Source of the DNA: Rhynchopus sp. YZ270_cl-10
Lineage: Eukaryota; Euglenozoa; Diplonemea; Diplonemida; Diplonemidae
Reading direction: 5' to 3'
DNA length: 64,000 nucleotides
NCBI GenBank assembly: GCA_964035575.1
Contig: OZ037870.1
Span: 434,001 to 498,000 of the forward strand
Positions 30,301 to 40,700 of this stretch are shown in pieces. The notes beneath the pieces were generated by a model. The model had not been told where the DNA came from. It ran no database searches and saw nothing but the letters and a program-made list of their open reading frames with translations. Both the position numbers and the translations under genes were made by a program. How positions within the stretch are numbered: the stretch's first letter is position 1; every line of letters starts with the position of its first letter.

Positions 30301-32917
30301 TACAAGTCTTTGAAGGAACACACAGTGAAGTACGAGAAAAGGCGCCACTCAAGAACCATCCCACCTGATTTTTACCCCGCGGATAGGCGCGGATAGGAAT
30401 GTACAGACCAAACCCCACCCATTTCCCCCTATATTCCCACAACCCACCTGATTTTTACCCCTGAAGAAAAGGAGGGTAGGGCAGGAGAGGACCGGTTAAG
30501 TGATATCGCACAGAAAACTGCGCTGGGTACTGGGTACTCCTTGTAGGGTCTTGTTGCCTTTTGGCACATGTATTGTGTCCACGGTGTGTTGTGTTCACTG
30601 CTCTGAAGGTGCTGGCTCTCATCTACCTGATGGGGTAAGTGACACAGCATCTGACCCGCCATCTGTAATCTTCTGGTTTCAACACTGCCTTTCAGTTCTG
30701 CATACTGAATTCGCAGCATCCCGAGCGTCTCACAACCTCAATTATTAGTCTTTGCCCGAGAAGGATGTGTTTGGACTCACTCAACCCCGTTCATCACTCT
30801 TGTGCCAAAGAAAACATCGGGCAAACAGTACAAGTTCACGGGAGCAAAAGGGTGGACCCCTCCCTCTGCGCGTATCTCGCCAACGTAGCGAAGAAGATCC
30901 AGAGGTGTGCAGAACGTGATGCGGTCTATTTTCCGACAAAAAAGACGGAGGATAGTTGTTCAATAGTGTGCTGATTCTGTCGGAAGATTTTGCACTGGAA
31001 GCTGAAGAACACCGCAAATGGTTCAACACAGATGAGGTTCGTCTCACAGTATTGATGTGTGCTCCACAACGGAAAGCCCATCAAATATGAGAAGAGTACT
31101 TTGCTCAAGAACCGGTTACAAGTGCTGAAACACGAGAAATATGCTACTCTGAAGAACCGGGAGCACGTACAAGTGCTCAGAAATGCCACACGCTCCAACT
31201 ACAATTCACAGTAGGGTGAAAACGTGGGCGGGCAGCGGGAGACCAGCGCAGTGAGGAGAGCCAGGAGCGCAGCGGCACGCAGGTGATGGTTTGGATAAGT
31301 CCATTTCCTGTGAGAGTGGAATCCGGTCGAAGTCATAGTGCGGACGGAACAAAGGTTGCAGCTGAGCTGTTCTCCAGGCGTGAGTGGCAGATTGTTGATA
31401 CGTTTTATTTTTCCTTCCTCCAAAACTTCACACAACGCTTTTTTGGTCTTTGGGAGACACACAAGGTGCCAGGTTCTATGATAATCACGGAACCACCCTG
31501 CACCTGTTTTGTCATATTGTTTCCCGTGCAATACATGGAGAAACGTTTCGTACTCGAAACTAGGGCACATTGCATTGTATAAAGACCTCCGAGGCACCCC
31601 AAAAACTTCTCCAGGCGTGACTGGCAGATTGTTGATACGGAGGCTGTTGTTCAGAGACAACCGGTGTATGAGGATGCTCCCCATCAGACGCTGGAGGTAG
31701 CATCAATACTGTCCTTCAGGGCAGTAGGGATAACTCCACAGTTCGACACACAGTTAGGCCACGGCGACCTGTCAGCAGTTGTGACGGAGTGGAAACTAGG
31801 ATCTGAGCGTATAGCATCGCAGGCAGGGCAGGACCACCATAAGTGCTCATTCGTGTCGTCAGCTTCCCGATCGCAGTGGGGCCGACTTTTTTTTGCACTT
31901 TTTATGTTGCTTTTACCCCCCAAGAATGACTTGGGAGGGATGGGAAAGGGGGTTGGCCCTGTCTACGAACGAAAAAGAAGAAACAAGCAAAAAGCGTGGA
32001 AATATTTCACGGCCGTGATCAATGCAAAATTTCACGGCCGTTAAATTTTTCAGATTTTCTTCACGGCCGTGACCTCCCCGACAAAAAAATTTTTTTCCCG
32101 TCGTGACGGCCGTTATACTTGTATGCTTATAGGGGGGAAAAAAAAATTTGCAGAGTCCCTTTCCCTTTGGCGACTTAGGATCACCAAAAGTGGGTTTGAG
32201 CGTGTAATTATTACCCATAATTACACGGCTGACATTTTTGGTCGCAAATCGCTAACGATTCATAATTACACGCTTGGTAATAATTACACGCTCCCAGATT
32301 ATAATTTTTGGTTCTTCCTGAAGGATTTGTACACGAGTCAAAAATTGCACGATAAAAAATTACATAAAGATGCACCTCTCGTTCATCACTATCGTTACCG
32401 TGCGGTAACGCTCAAAGGTAATAGCGAAGTAAAAAGTGCAAAAATGCCTCAGGGAGCGCAGCCACACTGATGCTCTATCAGTTTTCGAAACCCCCGGAGC
32501 GTTGCAGGGGGGGGGTTCTTAATAGGATTCGAAAGAGAAAAAAAAATTTAAAAAAAGGGTTGATTCGTTTCTCTACACATTGGCTGTGTTTTCATTTCAA
32601 AGCATATTTTTTTGTATCAAAAGAGGGGGGGAAACAGACCTGTCCATCACCTGACGTCTTGTTCCAGTCTGCTGTGAGGGTACGTGCATTCCCTTCATGC
32701 CTTCACGCATGACAGGGCGTGCTGCCACCTCGACACTGGTCTGCAGACTCACCCCCATCCCTGCGGCAGGTTGTGCACCTGTCCATGGGGACTGCTGGCG
32801 TCTGCTTGCAGTGCCAGGCGCACCGAACCCTGACGCCCCTGTTGCACTAGGCGGGCGGTTGTAGCCATACTGAGTCCCGCTGGTCGGGGGTCTGTTCCCG
32901 AAGCCCCCTGGCTGCAT
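27316..32917 (-). CDS. IFT74: Intraflagellar transport protein IFT74
   Basis: Four exons: 32917-32640, 29539-29417, 28984-28622 and 28351-27316. All introns are phase 2, giving 599 residues, close to animal IFT74 (about 600). Residues 1-92 are the Gly/Pro/Arg-rich basic head, with RPVMREGMKGMHVPSQQTGT leading to RRQVMDR|SYHLGQLRSKNAEL at the first splice, the most conserved IFT74 segment. The rest is almost continuous coiled coil. IFT74 pairs with IFT81 in the IFT-B1 core, and the basic head helps bind tubulin in cilium assembly. The first intron is 3100 bases and full of mobile elements, which hides the first exon. Introns 2 (432 bases) and 3 (270 bases) also carry repeats. Confidence 0.93.
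28428..28560. repeat. Fold-back sequence in IFT74 intron 3
   Basis: GAGGCGTGGCTGAG and its complement CTCAGCCACGCCT lie about 45 bases apart, bracketed by a second pair, CGAGGCCGA and AGGCCTTAGTGAGGCCG. A small miniature inverted-repeat insertion is likely. Confidence 0.5.
29182..29216 (-). repeat. Family A hairpin repeat (best copy), IFT74 intron 2
   Basis: The minus-strand RNA reads AAGGUGACUAAGC, loop ACGAGAG, then GCUUAGGGUCAUCUU: a nearly continuous stem with one G-U pair and a two-base bulge. It is preceded by GTTTATAAG-type sequence on the plus strand. Confidence 0.7.
29605..29750. mobile_element. Miniature inverted-repeat element (GTAATTATTACC type)
   Basis: Ends share GTAATTATTACC, TGTAATTA and a 15-base GGTGTGTTTTTTGTC block with its complement. 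The centre is a CCCAC...GTGGG hairpin around GAGCGAAGCGA. A relative with the same tips lies at 32198-32293 in the same IFT74 intron. Confidence 0.65.
30131..32135. mobile_element. Composite TIR element in IFT74 intron 1
   Basis: Left (30131-30310) and right (31995-32135) ends are inverted relatives. Each starts with an ATACAAGTA-AACGG-CGTCACG block and continues with repeated CACGGCCGT motifs between A/T runs. Similarity is moderate and no target duplication is obvious. The interior holds the LINE-like fragment and a duplicated 33-base segment (31371-31403 and 31608-31640). CCACCTGATTTTTACCCC is repeated at 30360 and 30444. Confidence 0.5.
31199..31923 (-). pseudogene. LINE-like reverse-transcriptase C-terminal fragment
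   Basis: At 31923-31684 the frame contains a segment with NEHLWWSCPACDAIRSDP followed by WPNCVSNCGVIP. It matches the cysteine/histidine tail of many LINE polymerases (H-x4-C-x2-C, then P-C...G-x-P). One expected cysteine is missing and the frame shifts afterwards; 31684-31199 is a second open stretch without a recognised domain. No polymerase core is present. This is probably an old 3' remnant. Confidence 0.35.
32198..32293. mobile_element. Miniature inverted-repeat element, 96 bp
   Basis: Perfect 18-bp ends (GAGCGTGTAATTATTACC and its complement), with a second inner pair CATAATTACACG. Same tip as 29605-29750. Confidence 0.75.
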
Positions 32918-33739
32918 TGCAGAGGGGAAGGAAAGGGGTGTGTTGTGTAAAGTGTAGTGGACGGGTGGGGAAAGGGGGCTCTTGTGGGTATAGTGTCTTT
33001 ATTGTGTAGGGTTCCCTGTGGAGAGGCTTTGGTGGACAAAAGGAAGAATTTAGAAAGAGGAAAACGCGAGGAGGTGATAGCTTGTGGTTGACCGTTATCC
33101 GGTTATTTAAAAAAAAAATGAAACTGGAGAAAAGTTTGACTTTTTTTTTTCAGCTTTGAGATCGATAAATCTGGTCAAAAAAGGGAGGGGATGGAGGATC
33201 CCGAAAAATGGGGTGGAGAGAACACATTATCAGCAGCAGAGCCATGAAGCATCTTGCTTTGTTTTTTAAAAAAAAAGTGTTCTCTATTTTCATTGGAGGG
33301 AGAAAATGAGGTAACTTTTCTGTCACCGCAACTTTATCAGAGGCTTTTTTATAGAGTAGTAGTTCCGACAATCACCCTGTCCCGAGGACGGGTTCTGTAC
33401 ACAAAGCTCGCCCGAAGGCTAATGAATTTCAAACAGTGGTCGCGCTAATTATGGGAAAAAATGGGGAAAAAATGGATTTCGGGTACGGAAAAACGTTCCT
33501 TGAAAAGGTTAGCTGAGGAGGCCCGGAAACCCCGTTTTGTGGCATTTCCGGGCCAATCCCGGCTTGTGGTGGGGTATATACGGAAAAATGGACAAAATTT
33601 TAGTGACTTAAATTTTCGCAAAATATGAACCCATACTCGTAAACAAGGGTCATTTTCAGGAAAATTCGGAAAATTCCGAGATTTGGAAGCAATTTTTCTC
33701 CTGAAAATCAGTGGGTTTTCAGCCCCAAAACATACCGCG

Positions 33740-34005
33740 ATTGGAATTTCCGGAATCCGTCCGCGCTGTGGTGGGGTCACTTTGCCGAAATGGCCAATTT
33801 TTTGGTTTTGGTCAAAATCCATGTGGGTAAAGAGGGCCAAGGTAAATCCCACAACCAGATTTTCTCTCCCTGATCCTGACGTCTTGAAACATGAAAATGC
33901 GCGAAAACACCGGCATTTGCATTTCCGGAATCCGTCCGTTCTGTGGTGGGGTCAATTTGCCGAAATGGACAAGTTCTTGGTTTTGGTCAAAATCCGTCAG
34001 TGTAA
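33740..34005. repeat. Direct repeat of about 90 bp, period 175
   Basis: ATTTCCGGAATCCGTCCG, TGTGGTGGGGTCA and TTGGTTTTGGTCAAAATCC recur in order at 33746 and 33921. Confidence 0.8.
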
Positions 34006-34472
34006 GGTAAAGGGGGCAAGTGTTTGCCTGTAGAAACTGGAAGGGAACAGGCAGCGCCGCAGGCGCACGGTAACCAACTTTTTTTTTTTTTCTCTTTTTT
34101 TTTTTCTCCTCTTTCTTTTGACTTTCCGAGCCAATTGCGTTCCACGGCGGGGTCACATGTATATGCAAGTCCACTATGTGGTGGTCTTACTCAACAATAT
34201 TAGAACTTCTGGTTTCTTAATGAAATCCCCGTACTGCAAAAAAAAAAACGTTCCTACCAAAACCCCCAAAAATCCCGGGATGAGGGATGGACTTTAGCGC
34301 GAGCTCTGATTTCAAAGGTATAGATTTTTTTTTTTTTTTTGCTTTGTTTCATAATAGATAACGTCACCCGAAGGCGGGCGCATTTTTTTTTTTTTTTTTT
34401 TTTGGCCTGCAGAAAGTTAGGGAGGTCAGGGTACGAACCTAAACAGAAGGGGGGGAAAAGAGAAAGGCTGGT

Positions 34473-34504
34473 AAGATAGCATCAAGCCTTTGCTGAGTCA
34501 TCTT
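34473..34504 (-). repeat. Family A hairpin repeat with compensating change
   Basis: The outer stem is AAGAT against ATCTT, so the position that is G-U in other copies is A-U here. That keeps the pairing in the minus-strand RNA. Confidence 0.55.
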
Positions 34505-34691
34505 AAAAAGATGCAGAATTTTTTTTTGTTCATACAAACGTCTCTATGGACGGCAAACCAGGGGTTACTTGAGTCATGGATGAAATATGCGGCACGGCGA
34601 AAAAGATCGGGTCTTTTGTTTGTGCGCTCAAAGCCGGGAAAACAAAAAGGTGAAAAAATGTGTTAAACTGAAGTACGGTTGTTGTGGTTAA

Positions 34692-35372
34692 TTGAGTACC
34701 TACCCCCCCCCCCGTGCATAAGTCCGACCCCCATGACCCGTGCATAAGTCCGATGACCCGTGTATAAGTCCGGGAAGATTTGGGTTCAGGATCGGACTTA
34801 TGCACAGGCCGACTTATACACCGGTTTTGTGTACTGGTGGTGGAGGAAAATTTTTTTTGGGGCGTTTTCCCGCTCGCGAAGCGAGCGGGGAAAATTTTTA
34901 AGATGTTTTTCCGCGAGCGAAGCGAGCGCAATTTTATTTTTATTGGCGGTGTATTCACCAGGGATCATCTTCACGCTTCTCATGTCAAAACATCATCCTC
35001 ACAATTCTCAAAGATGTGAACCTGTTACTGCAACATTGTGGAAGACTTTGCACCCCAAACACCCTCAACAGCCAAAAGGTGCCCTTGTTGCTGGGAGTTG
35101 GTTCTCATGTTTGATACCTCATTCCTGTTTGGCCTGCGGCGTTGTACCGAAGGTGCACGACTACAGGGTCTGGTGGTGAATTTTGCGGTGTCACATTCCC
35201 TCATGTGGGTCACTCACACTGAGGTCATGTGCCACTGCATGGGTCTGGGTACCTGGGTGCACAAAACCGGTGTATAAGTCCGATACCCGTGTATAAGTCC
35301 GAGGGCCCTCAGCCCCCCCAAAAATCGGACTTATACGCAGACTTATGCACGGGGGGGGGGGTAGGTACTCAA
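34692..35372. mobile_element. TIR element with C-run ends and CATAAGTCCG motifs
   Basis: The ends read TTGAGTACCTAC followed by a run of C's (12 on the left, 11 on the right) and CGTGCATAAGTC. Next come several copies of GTATAAGTCCG in inverted arrangement. No target duplication found. The interior 35028-35265 is about 85% similar, in opposite orientation, to 12590-12822 inside the Mutator-like element, although the two elements' tips are unrelated. A CCCGCTCGC-GAA-GCGAGCGGG hairpin lies at 34869-34889. Confidence 0.7.
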
Positions 35373-35844
35373 AGAAAACAAGCAAGCTTCTGTTTTTTTC
35401 AATCCGTTTTGTTTGCCCTGCAGCGCTGCCTCCAATCTTTTTAGAATTGACAACAAGTTGTTTTATCAAAAAAAATAGAAACGCATCAGCGGGTTGGGTT
35501 GGAAACTGATCCTCAAGAAAGGAAGTGCCGAAACACAACACAGAATGGGGGGATAAATAAAAGGCACTCCCACTCCACATGAATCAAAAATATAAAAGAA
35601 GCTGCGCACAAAAAAAAAATATCGCAAGCGTCGTCGTAAATTAATCTCCATATTTACTTCGACAAACGCATTTTTTTGTTATATCAACAATCACCTAAGA
35701 ACCCAACTTGAAACTAATAGGGTCACTCAATGTTGGCCAAAGCCTTTTTTCTTTTTCTTTTTAAAATGACATTCTTTTTTCAGTCCCATGCCAATAATAC
35801 CCATTTTTTTTGTGCTAAATTTAGGGCATTTTGGAAAATTAGTC
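35373..35844. other. Spacer downstream of the thioredoxin gene
   Basis: AT-rich, no gene. A family B repeat lies at 35675-35735, in the presumed 3' UTR of the thioredoxin-domain gene. Confidence 0.45.
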
Positions 35845-37477
35845 CTAAATAAGAGGAACCTCAGTAGGGAAGTTGATAGTCTCGCCACCTACTTTGGAGA
35901 TTAGAGATTTCAGGTTTCCGAGGTGGATGTGAAGGTCCTTTTCTGGGAGCGCGCAACCCTTCTTCGTTTCGGGGAAGACGAGGCGGGAGTTTCCGTCGGA
36001 TTGTGCGTTTTTGAAGGAGGGTCTGGCATCGCCACCTACGGTGTAGGCAATGGCACCGTCTTCGATGCGGAAGGCAAGGATGTTACCACTCTTAGCGTCT
36101 GTCACCTCAAAGGAGGATACACCAGTGTCACGCACGCTAGCATGTGTCGGTGCAGCTGCTACTACAGACGCGTTCTTCGCCAAAGCAGCCTCCACCCCCT
36201 TCTGCGTCAGATGTCCAAACCCATCCACCTTCCGCCCCCCCTTCACAAACGCAATAAACGGAAGCCCGTTCACATCCATCTCCGCAGCAATGTCCTCCAA
36301 GTTGTCGACGTTCACCTTCAAGAATTTTGCGGTCCCTCCATGCGCAGATGCAATGCTCTCATACGTTGGCATAAAGTTCTGAGTTGTAATGTAAGGTAAA
36401 TTTCCACAGAGATACACCTAACTTTTTAAAACAAAAATTAGATGAATATACTTTCAGTTCACAGAATTGAAAGTATTTGAGAGGGTCAACAAAAAAGATA
36501 AAAGAGAAAAATTGGAAAGATGAATGTGCCTTTGGTCACATCTGGAAAAAAAAAATGAGACTAAAACAAAATGTCTCAGCGGAGAAAATCGCTAAAAGGG
36601 TGCTCAAAAAAACCTCCATTTTTTTTCCATTTGGTTTTATTATGGAATATACCTTGCACGCACCACACCACGACGCGTAGAAGTCTATCACACAGTAGTC
36701 GTTCTCGGACACTATACGGGTGAACTCTGCTTCGGACTGCACATCTGTTACCCCACCACCACCAGCAGCACCGCTAGCACCTGGAGCCGACACCGTAGTC
36801 TCTGTGACGGCGTCTGGTGTTTCTGCAACTGTAGGTGGTGCTGTTATCACGTTGGACTCAGCGCCATGCCGCTCGAGCGCCTTCTCCACAGAGGACTTCG
36901 AGATGTGCCCAAACCCAGCAACCTTCTGCCCCCCCTGCATAAGAACAATGAACGGCGTCTCCTGCGCACCCATTTCAGTGTAGACCCCCGGCAGCGCTGT
37001 CCCATCAACCTCAATAAACCGCACGCCGCTGTACCTCGTGCTGATCTCCTCAAGGGCAGGACGGAATTGCTGTGTGTTTGATATAGTGTCAGGTTGAGAC
37101 AGCACACAACTTTGTGGAAACACACAGAGCATTCATAAACAGTATCAAGCAGAGTTGATGGGACATATGCTCCCGGAAAAAAGTTGATAAGATGTGACTT
37201 CTTGGATGCAGGTACACCCGTAGGGGGGAAAAAGGTGTTATGTGTAATGAAAATAAGAAAAGTTTGTAAGATGAACCTAGGCCTCGCGTAGTCACACAAC
37301 AGCAGGTTCATGTTGTGTGCAGCCTTGTCGATCCCCTCAGTAGGTGGGGTGGATGGGTTGATGCAATTGGCATACCTTACAAGGCCCGCACCAAGGCGTG
37401 CTGAAGAAGACTGCCACGAAGTCGGATTTGGTCTGCGCCTTGAAGTCTTCAGCGCTGGAGACCGTACGAACAGGCAT
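35845..37477 (-). CDS. Two-domain thioredoxin protein
   Basis: Three exons, 37477-37376, 37069-36653 and 36378-35845, all phase 0, give 350 residues. The first exon encodes only residues 1-34 and ends at FSTPWCGPCK. Thioredoxin domain 1 (1-105) has the CGPC site at 30-33 and the cis-proline segment ETPFIVLMQGG. Domain 2 (about 128-240) has CGAC at 169-172 and LPFIAFVKGG. The last 95 residues have no recognised fold (LRF..PE-rich, GNLKSLISKVGGE). It should act as a cytosolic disulfide reductase or adaptor; no signal peptide is seen. Both introns fall directly after the lysine of C-x-x-C-K, so the gene arose by tandem duplication of an already split domain. Intron 1 carries a family A hairpin. 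Confidence 0.85.
37269..37296 (-). repeat. Family A hairpin repeat, thioredoxin intron 1
   Basis: A shortened copy, on the plus strand AAGATGAACCTAGGC, CTCGCGT, AGTCAC. Same orientation as the others. A further partial copy lies at 37550-37580, upstream of the start codon. Confidence 0.45.
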
Positions 37478-37762
37478 TGTTTATTTGTTTGGTTGTGTTT
37501 GTCCCCTGTTGCTATTTGTGGCTTCGCCGAGAAAAATTTGAAGAAAACTTGAAAGATGTATCTTCCTCTCGTGCACTCATATCCAACAAAAAATGATACT
37601 CATCGTTTGGACGTACTGAACCCTCTCCGTCCCCACCCGCAAGAAGCCTGTTTGACTTCAATTCAAAATTCAAAAAACAAAAGCAAAAAATAAACCTACC
37701 CAAGATCATTTTAGCAGGGCGAAGGCCCTGTTTCGTTCTGCATTATTTTATTTTTTTAGAAT

Positions 37763-40700
37763 CTATGTATTGACGTCGGACCCTGATCGAAGGTCCGGCT
37801 GCGAATCGCTGAAGGCTAGTCTGTATCCGCACATGGTGCATCCTGAGAGACGGGGGAGCTGCAGAAAGCGGAATGCTGTGGCCTGGTCATTGGCGGGGGG
37901 GAAGCAGAGGTGGCCGGGGGGGCAGGAGATGGCAGTCCCGCACGCCATGCAGACAGCACGCTGCGAGCCGATATGCACGCCGTAGTGCTGGAGGAGCGTG
38001 AGCGGGCAGAGCTGTGTCATGTGGTCTGCAGAGCACTTCCCCGACAGCGAGTGCCGTGACATGTCAATCAGAACCTCCTTCGTACAAAGCTGGCACTTCA
38101 ACTGCAGCCGCAGAGCCCGCAACACCAACGCCCACCGCGTCACCCCCTCATCCGAAACCGTTGGCGGCAACCACTTCCCCGTCTTCCGCAACTCTACACA
38201 ACTCGTTCGAAGCTGCCCCTCCAGGAACTGCACTGCCTCAATACATTGACGAAGTGACTGAAAATGAGTTTTTAATTTATTTTTTTGAAAAAAGTTAGTC
38301 CAAAAAGTTTTGTCACAATAAATTACACCCCTCCTTTAGTTATTTTGTAAATATTCATCTCGTGGGCTACTCAAATCTCCCAAAAAGATAAAAAAAGGGT
38401 CAATAAAAGCTACGGAAAAAAAATGGTATGACTTGAAATACCAAGCCCTGCGTGACTGTGAGTCTCAAAGGGGAGGGGGGTAGAGACACACCTCTCCTTC
38501 GCTGCCGCTTGCGTTGAGGATGCTAGTCGCTATGGCAAGGTCGAAGGCCATCATCGTCAAGCTCTCTTCAAGCTTCTGCAGTGCCTTCAAGGGGGGCGGT
38601 GTTGACAGCCCAGCAAGGATCGTAGTGTCCTGGGGGGAGGAAAGGAAAGGGTGGTACGTTGCGATAACGTTATGTGTAGATAGAAAAAAAGGGGAGAAGA
38701 CCAAGTTATGCGGTCTTCTCTATTGATTGTTGCAGTGTTGTACGCCAAAAAAAAAAAAAAAATGCGGAAAACTAAAAACCAAATCTGAAGGGGTGTATCC
38801 TTTTATTCAAATAAAGGGGGAGTGGACCTATTATACCGGTGGACCTATTATACCGGTATAATAGGTCCACGTTTTTTGGAGCTAAATTTATTTTTTATTA
38901 AAAAAAATCTGAGATTTTTTTTAAAAATGGGTGGGTGAGTGGTGGGGGTATGGCTCGGAGCGTGGCTGCCACACGTGGCAGCCACGTCGAGGTGTGGCAG
39001 GGGGTGTGGCAGGAGGTGGCAACCACGCTGCCGCGATTTCTCCTCGTCAACGTGGCAGGCACCTGCCACACCGTGGCAGCCACAGTCCTGGCCATGGTGG
39101 GGGTCCACTTTTTACTCCAATCTATCTGGTTCTAGTCCTCCTCATCAACGTCTCGATGGTCTGCTTCAGGGGTGCAATCACGATGACGCATGCATCCTCA
39201 GAAAGGAGCGGCGCAGTCACTGTTGGTGTGCTAAACAAAGTGGACTTGTAATACAACAACCCTCTCGTGACAGTGTACCTTGGTACATGACCTGCTGTAC
39301 CGGTGGACCCCAACCATGCAGTCTTACATCCATTTTGTGGTGATATGTGCTACTCCCGCTACCACTCATCAGCCAGATGAAAGGGGATCATTGCGAACAG
39401 GGACATGAATCCTGTGTGTTGTAGCGTCCGGTTGGGGACCTCTCCCTGAGTCGCTAATTTGGGCGGAACAAAAGGTCTGTTGGCAAAACAGGTAGGAGGG
39501 TTGGTTGGAGAGGGCAGATTTGGGGGCCGAGTGGGGGGAGTGGAGGAGTCGTCGTGGTATACTGGTGGTAAAGTAGTGGTATAGTGATGGTATAGTGATG
39601 GTATAGTGGTGGTATAATAGCTCAAAAATATTTAAAAAAGTTAAAAAAAATCCGAAAAATCCGAAATTTAAGGCGGTATAATAGGTCCACTCCCCCTTTA
39701 GCAATAAATTTAATCTTTTGAACAAAAACAAAATGTGTACCTTTAATCTGTCTGCACCTGCGGCCGATGTATCCTGCACTTCAGACAAGTGACGCAACTG
39801 CGGGATCTGTGTTGGGTAGTGGATAAAAATGCATCGTTATCTTTTTAAATCATCGGAAACAAGAATCATAAGATGAACCCCAGCCTCTAGTGCATAGTCA
39901 CCTTCAAAAACAAAAACAAAACCTTCAAATACGACACACACTTTGGGCAATGTTCCACTCTTAGGAACTACCCACTACGCAACACACACATCTTCCTTCA
40001 GGGACGTATTAGGGAGATGGCTGTACATACCCAGATGGACACCCCCCTTGCAGCAATGCTTGTCAGAAGGCGGCACATATTCAGCAGCGACTGTGCCTCC
40101 TGCTGCTGAAACTCCTTCGGTGGCTTTTTCGACACTCTTACAAGCGTCATGCGCGCAATGCATCGCAGGATCTGTTTGGTGTGATATACATTTCAAGACA
40201 TTTGAAGACTACTGAACACATTAAGGTGCCTTGCTGTACCCATCTCTAACAAAATGGATGTAAGACCCCAAGGACTTAGACCCTGCATGCTAACTAACCT
40301 CCATAAACATTTTTTGAGTATTAACCCTTTAGACCTCAAGCCGTCATTTGGAACGGCTTTTGAGTTTTGGTTTTGGGGCTCTCCAGACGGTAAAGGGCTT
40401 TCAATCCCAATTTGTTATGTATCTTTTGGGGGGGAAATTTCCTGTCCAAAACAAGGTAAGAAAACATTCGACCTGATTTTTAGTGATACAAACAGCCCAC
40501 GGATCGCATCATACCTCAGTTCTGACTACCGACAACGTCGCAGCGGGGCGACTTGCAGGGAAAATTGGGTCCGGTGAAACGTAATCCCTACGAGAGTTCG
40601 ACAATGCACGCGACCATGGGGGGAGCAACTGCAGCAGACTGGAGACGGTGCGCAGCAGACCTACTGTCGTGTCAAGCGGCGCCTTGGCAAGAACACGCAG

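Larger units (their letters stand above)
32918..34691. other. Spacer upstream of IFT74
   Basis: Starts with a pyrimidine-rich minus strand just before the IFT74 start (probable acceptor). It then holds a family B repeat (33358-33440), a 90-bp direct repeat (33740-33830, 33915-34005), the central part of repeat D (34050-34136) and a family A hairpin (34473-34504). Open frames in the direct repeat are mirror copies of each other and not credible genes. Confidence 0.5.

Noticed and set aside
33445-34174. Two overlapping minus-strand frames with similar peptides
   Set aside because: The similarity comes from the 175-base-period direct repeat. The surrounding sequence looks like non-coding repeat.
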